This document shows, piece after piece, positions 25,779 to 37,366 of a stretch of 64,000 bases of DNA (its first letter is position 1; each line of letters begins with the position of its first letter). The DNA comes from Physcomitrium patens (lineage: Eukaryota; Streptophyta; Bryopsida; Funariales; Funariaceae). Both the position numbers and the translations under genes were made by a program. Location of the stretch: positions 1,750,993-1,814,992 of the forward strand of contig NC_037258.1 in assembly GCF_000002425.4 (NCBI RefSeq), written 5' to 3'. Under the pieces are notes generated by a model. That model did no database searches, was not told the origin of the DNA, and saw only the letters and a program-made list of their open reading frames with translations.

Positions 25779-26138
25779 TTATTCTAGCCATGATAATCCT
25801 AAAATAATCAGATTAGAGGGAGATTTTATTACATTAAATACTACTATGATGTTATGATCTTTAATTGCTATATCTAAAAGAATAGTTTCATGGATGACAT
25901 TTCCAAAAGACAACAAACGACCATCTATGATTTCTACATGTACGGATTTAACTTTCTTCACTAAAGGTATTTTTTGATTTTTGACAAAATCTTCGTCTAT
26001 AAAACATGCTGAGGCTCTTAAATCTAACAAGGCAAAGACTTTGTAATTATTAGGTCGTAAATATACTTCTATTATAAAAGAAGGTGAGGGATCTGAGGAG
26101 AGGATAGAACCTTTACTAAGTATTGTAGCTGGAGACAC
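25779..26138 (-). pseudogene. gypsy aspartic protease, damaged active site
   Basis: A 119-residue stretch has the fold signature of retroviral-type aspartic proteases, ending in the hydrophobic ILGLSWL motif. The active-site triplet that should read Asp-Ser/Thr-Gly is Asp-Leu-Arg (near 26010-26030), so the enzyme would be inactive. It lies between the zinc knuckle and the reverse transcriptase, as in other chromoviruses. Confidence 0.75.
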
Positions 26139-26206
26139 TCGTTTTCCAACACATTATCTTCTTTGGTAATTATGCTCCTTATTTTGTAATTGTGTTGCTT
26201 CTTTGG

Positions 26207-27190
26207 ACAATATTGAGCAGTGTGTTTAGCTTCTCCACAATATAAACACAACCCTTCTTGGCGATGTCGAGTCTTTTCCTGCTTTGTGAGAGGTTTAAAA
26301 CGTATCATATCAATTTATATTGGTTCTAGCTTTGACGAATACGTTTCAAAAAACTTGAGAGCTGCCACCATTACTTGATTTGTTCCTCTCCAACCAAATC
26401 TTTATTCTTAATGTCTTTCAAATAAAATTTTTTTGTATGCAATGGCTTGAATAATAAATTGTTTCAAAGATTCTACTTTCGGTATTATTAATAACAAATC
26501 TTTGAGGCTATCCTTCAATCCATATCGAAATTGGTTGATAAGTGCTTTGTCGTTCCAATCCACATTGCAAGCAAGGTTTTGGAATTTGGCAGCATATATA
26601 GTAGTTGATTGTAATCCTTGTCGTAATAATAAAAGCTTGGTCTCTGCTATTCGTTCTCAATCACTTTCTCCGAATGTGGCCATAAACACTTCTAAGAATG
26701 AATTCAAATCATAAAGGAGTCGTGAATCTTTTTCCATTAAAGGTGCAAACCAAGAGAAAGGACTTCGTGATAGTAGTGCGCCTATGAATCTAGCTTGGAT
26801 AAATCCATCAAGATATTGGAAAGGGTGCAATCTTAGATAGAGCTTGACTTGTTGTAAAAATCCTCAAAATTTTGATCTTGTTCCATTAAACTTCTTAAGC
26901 ATACTAATCCTTGTCCCTATCATACTTATAGAAGCAAAATTCCCTAGATTTGGTTGTGAGGTTGATCTACTTACTTCTTTCAACTGCACAACTTCTTGCC
27001 GTAGACTCTGAACTTCTTCCATAGGCATAGGAATAGTACTTCCATGATTCACATTATAAATATGTGAGATTTTCACTCTGAGAGTATTGACAAGCTCATG
27101 AAGATCTGCTATAGTTTCAAATCTATTCTCACTTTCGTTGAGAGAAGCATCCATAATTTTTCCTTCTATAGACAACTCAAACAAATTCAA
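26207..27190 (-). pseudogene. gypsy Gag with CCHC zinc knuckle, broken
   Basis: The N-terminal part (26864-27190, 108 residues) contains a likely coiled-coil segment rich in Glu, Leu and Val around EEVQSLRQEVVQLKEV. Frameshifts follow between about 26310 and 26860. The C-terminal zinc knuckle at 26207-26248 is intact in spacing, Cys-X2-Cys-X4-His-X4-Cys (CLYCGEAKHTAQYC), and would bind the RNA genome in the particle. Confidence 0.75.
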
Positions 27191-27417
27191 AAGTCAAATT
27201 AGAGGAGGGTTATCCGCAACCTCTAAAAACAAATCCTACAAAGAGGGATAATCCACTCTCTCCAAGAAAAAGATCAGTGTTAGAAAACAAGACTTTTTGT
27301 TTAAAGGTGGGTAGTCTGCAATCTTCAAAACACAACAATAGAAGTGGGATAATCCACTCACTTCTAAAACAAGACAAAAACAATATGTTAACACTCTTGT
27401 CAAACTGTCAAAGAGAT
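27191..27417 (-). promoter_or_regulatory. gypsy copy B leader with repeated small stem-loops
   Basis: Between the 5' LTR and Gag, four related short motifs occur near 27191-27212, 27244-27264, 27301-27325 and 27342-27367. The last is a clear hairpin, AGAAGTG / CACTTCT around GGATAATCC. Two others share the GGATAATCC or GGTTATCC core. Retroelement leaders often hold packaging or dimerisation structures; that role here is inference. Confidence 0.35.
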
Positions 27418-27957
27418 GAATCTCGAAGAAAGAGAATCGTCAATACACTCTTCTATCACTGAAGAGAACTAAAAAGTCACTCAAAAGGTGATGTAATATT
27501 AACTAAAATGGCTATTGCCAAAAAAGAAGAAAGACTAGAAAGTCTTGAAACAAGACTAAGACTAGAAAGGCGTTGACAAGAGTGAAGAAGGCTTCACTCT
27601 TGCCTCCATATATACTATCTAACTAAGAGCTACGTGGCGATGTCCTATAGGATCTCCAACATGTGTTGACTTTGCTAGCCAAATGTCTTATCTTGCAAGG
27701 CAAGTTATCTATGTATGCGCCACGTAATTGGCTTGTTCCACAATCTACAACACTAAGATAACTTGTTCTACAAACTACCAATACATAGTTAGCTTTTTGG
27801 CAAAGTTTCTAACCTACAAAGAAATCTAAAGTCAAAATTGCATCTGTAAAGCTTCTACGAAGCTTTTCTAGAAGACTTTATGAAATTATTCTATATTTAC
27901 CTACTTCTACTTAATCATATAAGTAACTATTGAGATAAATATATATGTCCGTGATAG
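27418..27957 (-). repeat. 5' LTR of gypsy copy B
   Basis: This is the partner of the LTR at 21545-22088, in the same orientation. It shares the TATCACGG start and GATTCA end in minus-strand reading. I could not identify a primer-binding site matching a common plant tRNA just inside it. Confidence 0.85.
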
Positions 27958-29779
27958 TATAAATTAGTTTAACTTGTTTGTTGGTATGACATGTTAACAA
28001 ATAAGCTAAATTTATTTTTACAAGTATATTATTAAATAGACAAATAAATTACACACATAAAGACAAATATATAAACTAATCATGGAAAATATAATCATAT
28101 AATTATAATTATATAATTATAATTATATAATAATGAAATTATAAAAAATAGAATCTAAATAATGATAAATAAATAATATAAAAAACTAATTTAAAAAAAT
28201 TATAAAAAATGACTATATAAGCTAAAGTCAAGATTAAAAGAAAAACCTAAGAAATTATTTCTAAAAGTCAAATTTTAAGATAAGAATTGTTGCAATAGTT
28301 AAATAAAAAACTAAAAATACACCAATATTTCTAATTAGTATATAAATTTAAATAGTATGTATTTATAATTAATATGATACACACTATTCATTGGATGGTG
28401 TTCTTTTGTTACTTTGTTGGTTGCAAAGCAAATAAGTGTGTGTCATTGTGTGTGCCATAGTTGTTAGTAGACCTAACTATAAGTTGTATATATTATATAA
28501 TATAGTCTACACATTATTTAAGTATAAATATAAATAGCGTGATATAGACTATTTGAATTATCCTATTACTTATATATATTTCTAATTAGTATATACTATA
28601 AATTGTACATTTATGTCCCAAAGGCACTTTGCAAATAGTATGATATATATTAATTATGGATACTAGTATAGTTCTAACAATTAATGCAAGACCAAATGTT
28701 TTAGTAAAAGTGAAGCAAAAATTATAAATTAAATTTGAGACCTAGATCATATTTATAATTTATTGATTTTATTAATAAAATTTACATGTTATTTATTTTA
28801 AACAATAAATGAATAGAATATTAATTTTTAATTTTTAAAAGTTATTCATATTAAGATGTTTTTATTTTATCTTTTAAAAAATTAATAATATATAATTTAT
28901 GTTTTCTTAAAATTTAATTAAATAATTTTTTTTTACAAATTTATTCAAAATTGGTTTTTAGATTATATATATATATATATATATATATTTATTTATTTAT
29001 TTATTTAAATAATTAATGAATCACCTTCCAATAAATGATTGCATAATGGTTCAAGATTTAAAATTTTATAATAATCAAATAGTCAAAGAAATATATATAT
29101 ATATGACTTTAAAGAAACCAAAATGAAATACTTAAGATATGAAGTAAATAGTAAAAAATGCATCCATTTGCCAATTCCATGCTTGAACACAAGGAAGTAT
29201 CAATAAGTTGGATAGAATTTTTATTAAAAATTTCATTTATGTTGTCTAAAGAACCTTAACTTTACCTATGATGTGCATGAAATTATTCTTGGTAAATCAT
29301 TCCCTTTCCATTGACTGTTATTGTTTCGAAGGCACATCTATCTAGAGAAGACTCGACTGTGTATGAAGCTCATGCATTTGTTCTACGCACGTCATCTTTT
29401 GTATAAACAAGTAATGTTATTTAGGTACACGGAATATATACAAGGAGTCGTTCACAGCACAATTCTCAAGATTTCAAAAGTAATGCTTGTAATTCTGATT
29501 TGATGGTTTACAAAAGAAAAATGATGCATGTATGTAGCTTAATAATCCATTACCCTCCAAAGTATCATACAACTAAGATCAATCTCCCTGATTAAAAAAG
29601 GAAATTTACTTCCTCCTAAATTTTTCAGCAGCAGAAGACTATGGGTACTTGTGCTTGTGAAGTCTCTGCAATATGATCCATTTTAAACAGTTCCCCTCCT
29701 CGGATAAGCGTTGTTGAATGACTCTCATTCATATGTCACAAGTAGAAGAATCCACTTTAGAAGTCCGCACCAAACTCGT
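27958..29779. other. AT-rich DNA, no gene seen
   Basis: Very AT-rich to about 29200, with a (TA)n run near 28964-28988 and ATTT repeats. From 29500 the composition approaches genic values, which fits the 3' flank of the ankyrin gene. Confidence 0.5.
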
Positions 29780-30930
29780 TTACAAACCTTGGATATTATG
29801 CAGTGCGACCCTGAAACTCAACAACCTCGCATTACGACTTAGTGCAAGTGATTCAGCGTTCTGCAGAGATAAAGCACCGATGGCAATTGAATGCTATTCC
29901 TTGAATTTGTAATGAAAAACTAAATAATGAGACTGCACACCTGATTGTCGAGGATTCTACAGGCCCTTGGACACGATTCTGTAAGCAGCTTCATCACCGA
30001 CGGATGGCGCTGCATGGCTGTCTCATAAAACTCTAAATCACCATAGTTGTTGGTAGAAAGTGATACCAAGCAAACACAGAAGAGGCGTACATGTGTGCTT
30101 TAACGCTTTCAGCGTTGCAAGAGAACATATTCAACTTGGAGAATAGAGCAATTAGCACATGTATTCAATGAAAGAATGCCACCACAATATGTGTTTGAGT
30201 TGATCATGCATGATGAAAGACTCACATGCTTTATGAATGGGAGTCTGACCATCACTATCTTGCGCCTCCACACTTGCGCCATGTTGCAACAGAACCTTCA
30301 CTACCTCGATGTGTCCAGCAAATGCTGCCCGGTGCAGGCTTGTAGCTTTCCCTGATCGAGTTCTCCTGTCCACTTGAGCGCCGTTCTACAACCACAGATA
30401 TGCATAGTCAGCTTTTAAATCCCTGTAGCATTCAGGAACTAGGGATGTTTGTCATACATAGCGAATCAAGCTGATGATCCAGAACGTTCGGTCCTATGAC
30501 CAAACCACATTCAAAATTAAGGTTCATTCTGTTGACGTTGTGTTGTGTTTGGAATCATGGTTTGGACGCGCACATTGCAGCCCTGAGACACGATAGAGCT
30601 AAACAAACGAGATGCGACAACCTAAAGACCGGCAGACATAGAAAAAGGCACAAGCGGATTGCACACCTGAAGGAGGAGAAGGCAAGCTTGGACGTGGCCA
30701 TTGCGCGCGGCGTAATGCAAAGGTGCGTAACCCGATTCTCCACCTCCATCCACTTCAGCACCCCGCGCTAACAACTCCCGCATCCTCCTTACATCCCCGA
30801 CTTGCGCCGCTCCTGCCAAACTCCTCTGAAAGTCCATCTCTTCTAATGATTCTGCCACGCCCTTGTGAGCACCTCCCACGCAACATTTGCAAACTCCAGT
30901 ACCGGCCTCCCCTATGATGCTCATCTTCAC
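29780..30930 (-). CDS. ANKRD39-like ankyrin repeat protein, four exons
   Basis: Proposed exons are 30667-30930, 30226-30385, 29941-30017 and 29780-29860; donors are GTGTGC, GTGAGT and GTGTGC, and all acceptors end in AG. The phases agree, giving about 193 residues. The N-terminus has a Cys-rich CKCC motif, then EEMDFQR, then three to four ankyrin repeats (about residues 35-62, 66-98, 100-132 and 133-165) with PLHYAARNGH, SLHRAAFAGH and PIHKA cores. This layout and length match animal ANKRD39 (about 183 residues), a small ankyrin protein of unknown biochemical role. The exon 3 acceptor was chosen because it keeps frame and gives the family's spacing after HKA; a nearby AG would create a stop. 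Ankyrin repeats normally bind partner proteins. Confidence 0.8.
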
Positions 30931-31900
30931 ACAAAACTCCTTATCTATACTAGCCTAGCTGCTGCATGCGTTGATACGTATTCCCTCACACCCAAACAAA
31001 CGCCTAAATTCGACACAGAGCATCCTCTACTAACGATCATTAGCGGATTCCTCCTCGCATGCTTCCAATATTGAGCGAACCATCACTCTTACGAATGAAA
31101 GAGAGAAATAGCAAATAAACCGATGAGTCCTGCTTGCGTCATTCACAACACCGCGTTAGCTCCAAAACCAGTTGAAAACAGAATTGCCTAGTCAATTTCA
31201 ATTTCAAGTCTTGTATGAGGTGCCGCCATCCCGAATTTGGCGATAGTCATCAGCATCGAAGAAGATCATGTGCCAGATTCGGGCTTGCTCCGTGGCCCCT
31301 AAACCTTCCGACATTCTCATCGGCGGGATTTGGATCCCAATCAGTTGAACCCTAAACACAGTTTCTCCAAAAATCCCGCCCCCCACCTTATACTTTGCCA
31401 CAATTCTCACAGTGGAACACCTAAATTTTTGTCTGATATGGAACAAGCATGGGAAAGTAGAAAATCATGGATCTGGCAAGAAGGGTGCAATTTTTGCGGT
31501 CATGCAGAGCTTCGTAAACCTTTGTGCTGCGAGCGCGGCAGCGCTGCGAGAAGGATGTGTAGTATTCGCTTTGCAGTGAAGTATAGTTGGGTAGGGGGTA
31601 GATTGATTTAGTTAAGCGTAGTTCGTGAAAAATACAAAAAATAATAAAAACATTAACAATAATTCAGCGAGAAACAGTAGCGATAGGCTAGGGTTTGAAT
31701 GGCGACGTATGCTACGAAGGTTAGAGGAGACACAACCGAATCAGATGGTTAGCCCCAAGCACCACCTCGAAGGAATCTGCTTGGGACACAGACGCACAAA
31801 TTTATATGCAAGTAACAAAAAATATTTTTGGATGCAATAGGAGTCCACCAGCAAGTGGGTCACTTGCACACAACAAGATGCATTATGGATGAGAACCTTT
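30931..31900. other. Upstream flank of the ankyrin gene, no further gene seen
   Basis: Moderate-GC sequence that probably holds the promoter and 5' UTR of the minus-strand ankyrin gene. Open frames at 31204-31446 (minus) and 31330-31611 (plus) overlap each other and match nothing I recognise. Confidence 0.4.
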
Positions 31901-32504
31901 CCTCCCAATTATTTTAGATGTTGTTTGGGAGTTTTAATGTGCTCAAACTAGTTGTTAATAGTATAGTATAGTAAAATTTTAATTTTTGGTGAATTATGTT
32001 GTCATAACTTTGTGGAAGAAAAACATTGTATTTGGTAGGTTGATTAAAACTATCAAAATTCTTAGCTAAATTTACTTTTATTTTAAAGAAAAATTTAATA
32101 GACACAATTTGAAAGATGTTGATATAGTCCATGTATAGAATTTTGGAAGAATTGTGTGTCTTTTAGAGACAAGATTCACAATTTAATTATAAAGTATTTT
32201 GAGTTCTAAACAATCCAAAAGTTCTATGATCTAAGTAATTAAGGTTCTAGCTTAGTTAATATTGAAGGGATTTCTAAAAGAATTCTAAAAGATGGTCAAT
32301 AAGTAATAGCTCTAATTGAAGAACTTATAGGTTGGATTTTAAAGTTGGATGAGACTTAGAAATATTAGTTAAAAATTCAATAATTTTATACAAAAAATCT
32401 ATTAAAATATGTTTATTTAAAACATTTATGAAAGTTTCTTAGACACAAATCATATCTTCAAAGTCTTCTAGATATATTATATAATTATAGAAATATCTCC
32501 TATA

Positions 32505-32745
32505 ATTTTTTTTAGTTTTAAGAAGTTGCATTAGAAGCAATTTAAAATTTATTACTTGGGCAACAAACCTTTTGGTCTTACAAAACTTCTACAATACTTT
32601 CTTAATAGTTTGTATATATAAAGGTAAGATTGAGGCTATTCTTAATTTTGTTAATACCTTTCTTGTATTTTAATCTTAGTTTAAGACTATCTAATTTCTT
32701 TGTATTTGGTAATAAATATTTTAGATCTTTTATGTCTTTAAATTA
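32505..32745 (+). repeat. LTR-like remnant (gypsy family), copy 1
   Basis: This stretch and 34275-34510 share an ordered set of segments: TTGCAT-AGAAGCAA, CTTGGGC-ACAA, TTTTAATCTT, and AGTCTCTTTGTATTTG or a close variant. The same order (GTGTATATGGAGACAAG, then CTTTCTAGTC, then GGCAATAGCCAT) occurs near the end of the gypsy LTR. It is probably a decayed solo LTR. Confidence 0.45.
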
Positions 32746-33950
32746 TTCATTTTTTGTTTTTTTATTTTTTATTTATTTATTTTAGTGACAAAAAAGTTGT
32801 TTCTTCAAAAGAATTATTTATATTTATATCCTTAAAAACTATAATAATAGACTATATGAATCTTTCTACAAAGAATTCTTTGTATCTAAATAGAATCTAT
32901 TATATTTGTAATTGAAATGCTCTAAGTTTAGTAGAATATAAATAGGCTCAAACAACAAGCTTATTCAATATTGCTATACATACACCTATTATGTCTATAT
33001 ACATACAAGACTTGTAATTGAATGTATTGGATCCCCTCTTCCTTATCTTGGTATGAGTCTTAGTCCTCTCTTCTCCTTCTTCTTTATCTTGGTATAGATC
33101 TCGTACCTCATCTCTCTTTTATCTCAACACAAGTTCCAATCTCTTCTCCCACTTATCAAATTTGCCTCTAAATTCCACCATCAAAACTTTTGCATCTAAT
33201 GTGGTGATTTTTTTCACTAATACAAGCATTGATGGATTGATATTAGACATTGTTGCTATTTTAGATCCATATATCTACATTGATGGCCAAATAACTATTG
33301 AAAGATAACTTTATAATGGATACAACAAAATACAATAAGGATGTAGTGCTACCTAAAGCAATACCTATTTATTTAGTGGGAGATCTTGCACTAGCCCCTC
33401 AACTCATTACAACACCAATAACACTTTCAAAAATCACTATTGTTGATATATGAAATAATGGTGCACAAGCTATAACTTGCATTGTGGCATCAATATTGCT
33501 TCCTTCCCTAGTCTTGCTTCTAATAGATCCCTTGTAAATGTAAGGATACTATTATAATTATTTGTTGTATATAGTATGTAGCAATATCTCCATTTTTCAA
33601 GATGCAAAATTTTCATCTCTCAATGGTTGTACTTATCAATCATCAGCATTATAAGCAACAAGTGTTAGGTGTCTCATTTAATGAGCATTGAAGTTTATGA
33701 CATTAAACAAGATGATACATTAAAATTTTAAATGCATGTTTACTTACAAAAAAATGAGATAAAAATTACAATATGATGAAATCTAGTAAAACAAATCTAA
33801 GGCCTTTTAATAATATGTTAATTAATAATTGAATACTACTCACATAAAATAAATAACTTTATTTAATCAATAGCTTCATATAAAGTTAATTAATAAATTA
33901 TCAGCTTATTCTAAAATATTTATAATAAATAACAATTCATAAGAGAGAAG

Positions 33951-33984
<34 letters not shown>

Positions 33985-34274
33985 ATCTAAAATGTCAAAA
34001 AGACAATGTACACTACCAATGCAAAAGACCATATAAACTACAAAATTATATTTATACAACATACACATATATTTACATATAAATGAGAATAAAGTGACCA
34101 TAATGGCTTAAACTACTACTCAATTAATTTGTAATAGGAAAGACCATATCTTTTCTATTCTAAATTTGATCTATTCTCTTCCTCCATGTGTATCCTACCA
34201 TAGACAAATTTTTAAAAAATATAATATTTCATTAGACATCAATATATAAGCCACATGACAATTGATATTTATCC

Positions 34275-34510
34275 TATAAATTTTCTACTTTAAAACAGTT
34301 GCATCAAAAGCAATCTACAACTTGATACTTGGGCTACAAGCCTTGTGGTCCTTATAAAGCTTTTATAAAGCCTACTTAGGAGATAGTATATATGAAGATA
34401 AATTGTGAAGCCATCCTCAATCTTTTTAATACCTTTTTTGTGTTTTAATCTTTATTTAATATTTTTTTAGTCTCTTTGTATTTGAAAATAGCCATTCTAT
34501 TTTATTTTAT
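34275..34510 (+). repeat. LTR-like remnant (gypsy family), copy 2
   Basis: It aligns with 32505-32745 and ends in AATAGCCATTCTATTT, the same end segment as the LTR of copy A (near 5785-5800). Plus orientation. No internal element sequence adjoins it. Confidence 0.5.
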
Positions 34511-35865
34511 TTATCTCATAACTATCTCTCATCATTTTTACTTTCTCTCTTCTTCAATAATACATAAGTGTATTGATTTCAAAGTTTTTTTTAGATTCAT
34601 GTCCTTGAAAGCACATCTTGATATAATCCATGCTTCTTGGCTTAATCTCATTCAAAATAATGTATACTAATTATTGAATATTATTTGGTGTACTAGTCTA
34701 TTTAAGCTTCTACAATCTAATTTTGTCAATATTAAAATTCTTGATTAATTTTTTATTTCTCATTTTTTACAGATTCTTGCATGAAACCAATCAAAGCATT
34801 GATAATTGTTCTTCTAAAGTTAGATGAACCATAGTGCAAAGATAGTAAACTATTCTTACTTAAAGATTTGCCAAAGACTTCTTTTAATAGCTAATATAAT
34901 AATTTTTGGTTTATCAAAAAGCTAATTCTAAAAGTTAATTTTTTTAAAATTTTTTTTCTTTATTTTATTTTATTTATAAACTTTATCCAAATATCTCAAA
35001 ATATTGAGAGGCCAATTGAGAGGAATCTAAGCGCTTTATAAATGAATTTTGGCTCATCCTTTTATTAAATTTAGTGTTGACTTTGGACCCATAGCATGAC
35101 CATTGACATCAATATTTTCTATCTCATAAAGTCTTATGAAATGAAATCCTTCGAGTAGGTCAGCTAAAATATCATCACAAATTTATTGTAATAATGTTAT
35201 CTATTTCTGATGAAGCATCAAAACAATCAATTATCCAGTCATTAAACTGCCCTGAATGCTCTCAACATCGTAACTTGCCATTGCATCAATATTTTGACTA
35301 TTGCAACTAAAATTGTGATTATAAAGCCTTCTAATTACTACTAATGGCCTCAATTTCTTGCAAGGTTTTAATTATTACGACATTTCTAAATAATATTAAA
35401 TTTTGTGGTCATTACCAATATGTGTAATGCTTTTAATAAATTAATTAGTTGAATGCTTCACTATTAATGCTACTTGCTATTGAATTATTGAGACACTCTA
35501 CTCCTAGTAAATAGAAGGGTTTAATAGTGTCCAAAGCTAACAAAAACTCCTTGTTAATATTATTAAATACTTCAAATTTTTGCACAGAGTTACTTTTCTA
35601 TTTATAAGGATTATCTTCTTATCCTGAATCTTGAAACTCAAAACCTAGAAGTGTTATATTGGTCAAACCTATGTAGGCATCTATATTCAACATAAGTGGG
35701 TTTATAAAGGCAATTTCAAGTCAAGCTTGTTCATGATATACCATGGTATTAAAAAATGGAGACAATATCCCACAAGACATTTACAATGTGATTGCTTTCA
35801 ATATATCATCCTTCTCATCATATGCCTATATTTCAAAGTTTAAAGTTGATATATTATAAAAAAAA

Positions 35866-35899
<34 letters not shown>

Positions 35900-36555
35900 A
35901 ATGAATGAATGAAAGACAGAGAACAAGAAAAGAAGCATGTTGCATCAAATAGGTTGAGCTGATTTTGGGCACATAAAACAAAAGCACAATTGATTCTAAT
36001 GACAAGGCCCCATGACCCATGCTCCAACATTCCTTCAACTCACCTCAACCAGAGAAGATCCCAAACAACAACTTCATCACCCTTTGTCCCCATGTGCATT
36101 GTTACCACAATTAGCATTGATACCAATGTAAGGAAATAAAACATGTTGCAAAACAAATAATACCTCAAATCAAAATTAAGGCTCGCAAATCCAATCAAAA
36201 AATGAATCTCAAAACAGGGCTCTGTGACTCCTGCTCCCACAATTCCTCGTCTTTTCCCCCCTCACTTGGTGATCCCAAAGGGCTTTGTAATCCCAATCTG
36301 TTTCCAGGTGCATGGTTCTCAGGGTTCCCATCGTTCACAAAGCCTAACATCAAACCATGTGGCAAATTTCACTGTGCATCAGTCCAAGGTCTGCATTCAT
36401 CCCAAAATTCCAATGCAGGTTGAAATTCTGAAACAGAAAGAGCAATGTAAGAAAATCTAAAGCATTCATATATAAGTATTGCACAAACCATAAGCAGTTA
36501 TTATTCAAGCCAAAATAAATCAGAAATAAAAAGCTTCATATATACATCTAAATAT

Positions 36556-36614
36556 GTATATATATATATATATATATATAAACACATGCATGCACACACA
36601 CACACACACACACA
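36556..36614. repeat. Compound (TA)n-(CA)n microsatellite
   Basis: About 24 bases of TA are followed by ACACATGCATG and about 20 bases of CA. The same tract with the same repeat numbers lies in the right arm (about 45917-45975), which bears on the age of the duplication. Confidence 0.85.
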
Positions 36615-37056
36615 AATGCAGGCCTTGCAATTTCAGCAAGTATGTATTTTGAAAATCCCTACCTTTTCAAATACATAAACAAACAAACAAATATTTATTG
36701 AAGCACACAAAAAAAAGAAAGTGTAAACTTGGAAGGCTTTGAATTGGAAAATTTGCTAGCATACAGTTGCAAGTTGTATTGCATTTATTGTATTTAATTT
36801 TCTGTCAAAATGATGGCAACATCATTAAAACAATTCATTGATAAGCATGAGAAGAAAAGGGAGAGGGGGTGAAGGGTTGAGAGTTTGTCGGGGTTGTTTG
36901 TGGTCGAAGATGTTGGTGGTTTCAGAAGCGGCAGCTGAGTGTGGGGGTAAGCAGGGAAGGAGAATGGTAAGTTTGAACCAAAACGTATAGGAAGACGCGT
37001 ATGGAAATGATCTCCACGTGAGACTCCACGGGAGTGGGGTAGGCCCAAGTAGTGTG

Positions 37057-37130
37057 GCTTTGTTAGCTCAGTTGGTTAGAGCGTCGTGCTAATAACGCGA
37101 AGGTCACAGGTTCGAAACCTGTACAGAGCA
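37057..37130 (+). tRNA. tRNA-Ile (anticodon AAT), left arm
   Basis: The 74-base cloverleaf has acceptor GCTTTGT/ACAGAGC (7 pairs, one G-U), D stem GCTC/GAGC with AGTTGGTTA loop, anticodon stem TCGTG/CGCGA with loop CTAATAA (anticodon AAT), and T stem ACAGG/CCTGT with loop TTCGAAA. There is no intron, and CCA is not encoded. The internal A and B boxes are intact. Pol III terminators (T4 and T5) follow at 37145-37155. An identical copy lies in the other arm. Confidence 0.97.
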
Positions 37131-37322
37131 TCCTTATGATTTGGTTTTAATTTTTCTCCTAGAACACCACATATTTTCAACAACGCTTCATTCATTACAA
37201 AGTCAAAAAGTTGAATTTTAACCCAGTTCCAAGTACACAACAAAGAAGGATAGAATGCCCTGCTACACATAAGCTATTAAAAAACCAAAATGAAGGGACA
37301 CTTTTGATATTACTTTTAGTTT

Positions 37323-37366
37323 TAGTATTACTATGATATATTTTTTGAAATATCATAGTAATACTA
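37323..37366. repeat. 17-bp perfect hairpin in the left arm
   Basis: TAGTATTACTATGATAT at 37323-37339 and its exact inverse at 37350-37366 are separated by 10 bases. The same hairpin is at 45165-45208 in the right arm. It could be a small MITE footprint or simply an AT-rich palindrome. Confidence 0.6.

Larger units (their letters stand above)
21545..27957 (-). mobile_element. Ty3/gypsy chromovirus copy B, full length but mutated
   Basis: Two direct LTRs of about 540 bp flank a minus-strand interior with the order Gag with CCHC knuckle, aspartic protease, reverse transcriptase, RNase H, integrase and chromodomain. That order, with a C-terminal chromodomain, defines the chromovirus branch of Ty3/gypsy (Metaviridae). 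LTR differences counted by eye are about 50 in 540, so the insertion is not recent. No clear target-site duplication is seen. Every domain is broken by stops, so it is non-autonomous. Confidence 0.9.
31901..35870. other. AT-rich repeat DNA with LTR remnants
   Basis: No coding gene is visible. It contains the two LTR-like remnants listed separately, a run of 33 A at 33951-33983 and a (TA)n run near 35870-35897. The remainder is decayed sequence that I cannot assign. Confidence 0.5.

Noticed and set aside
33951..33983. 33-A run, considered as the tail of a LINE or SINE
   Set aside because: No reverse transcriptase, Pol III promoter boxes or target duplication are visible next to it.
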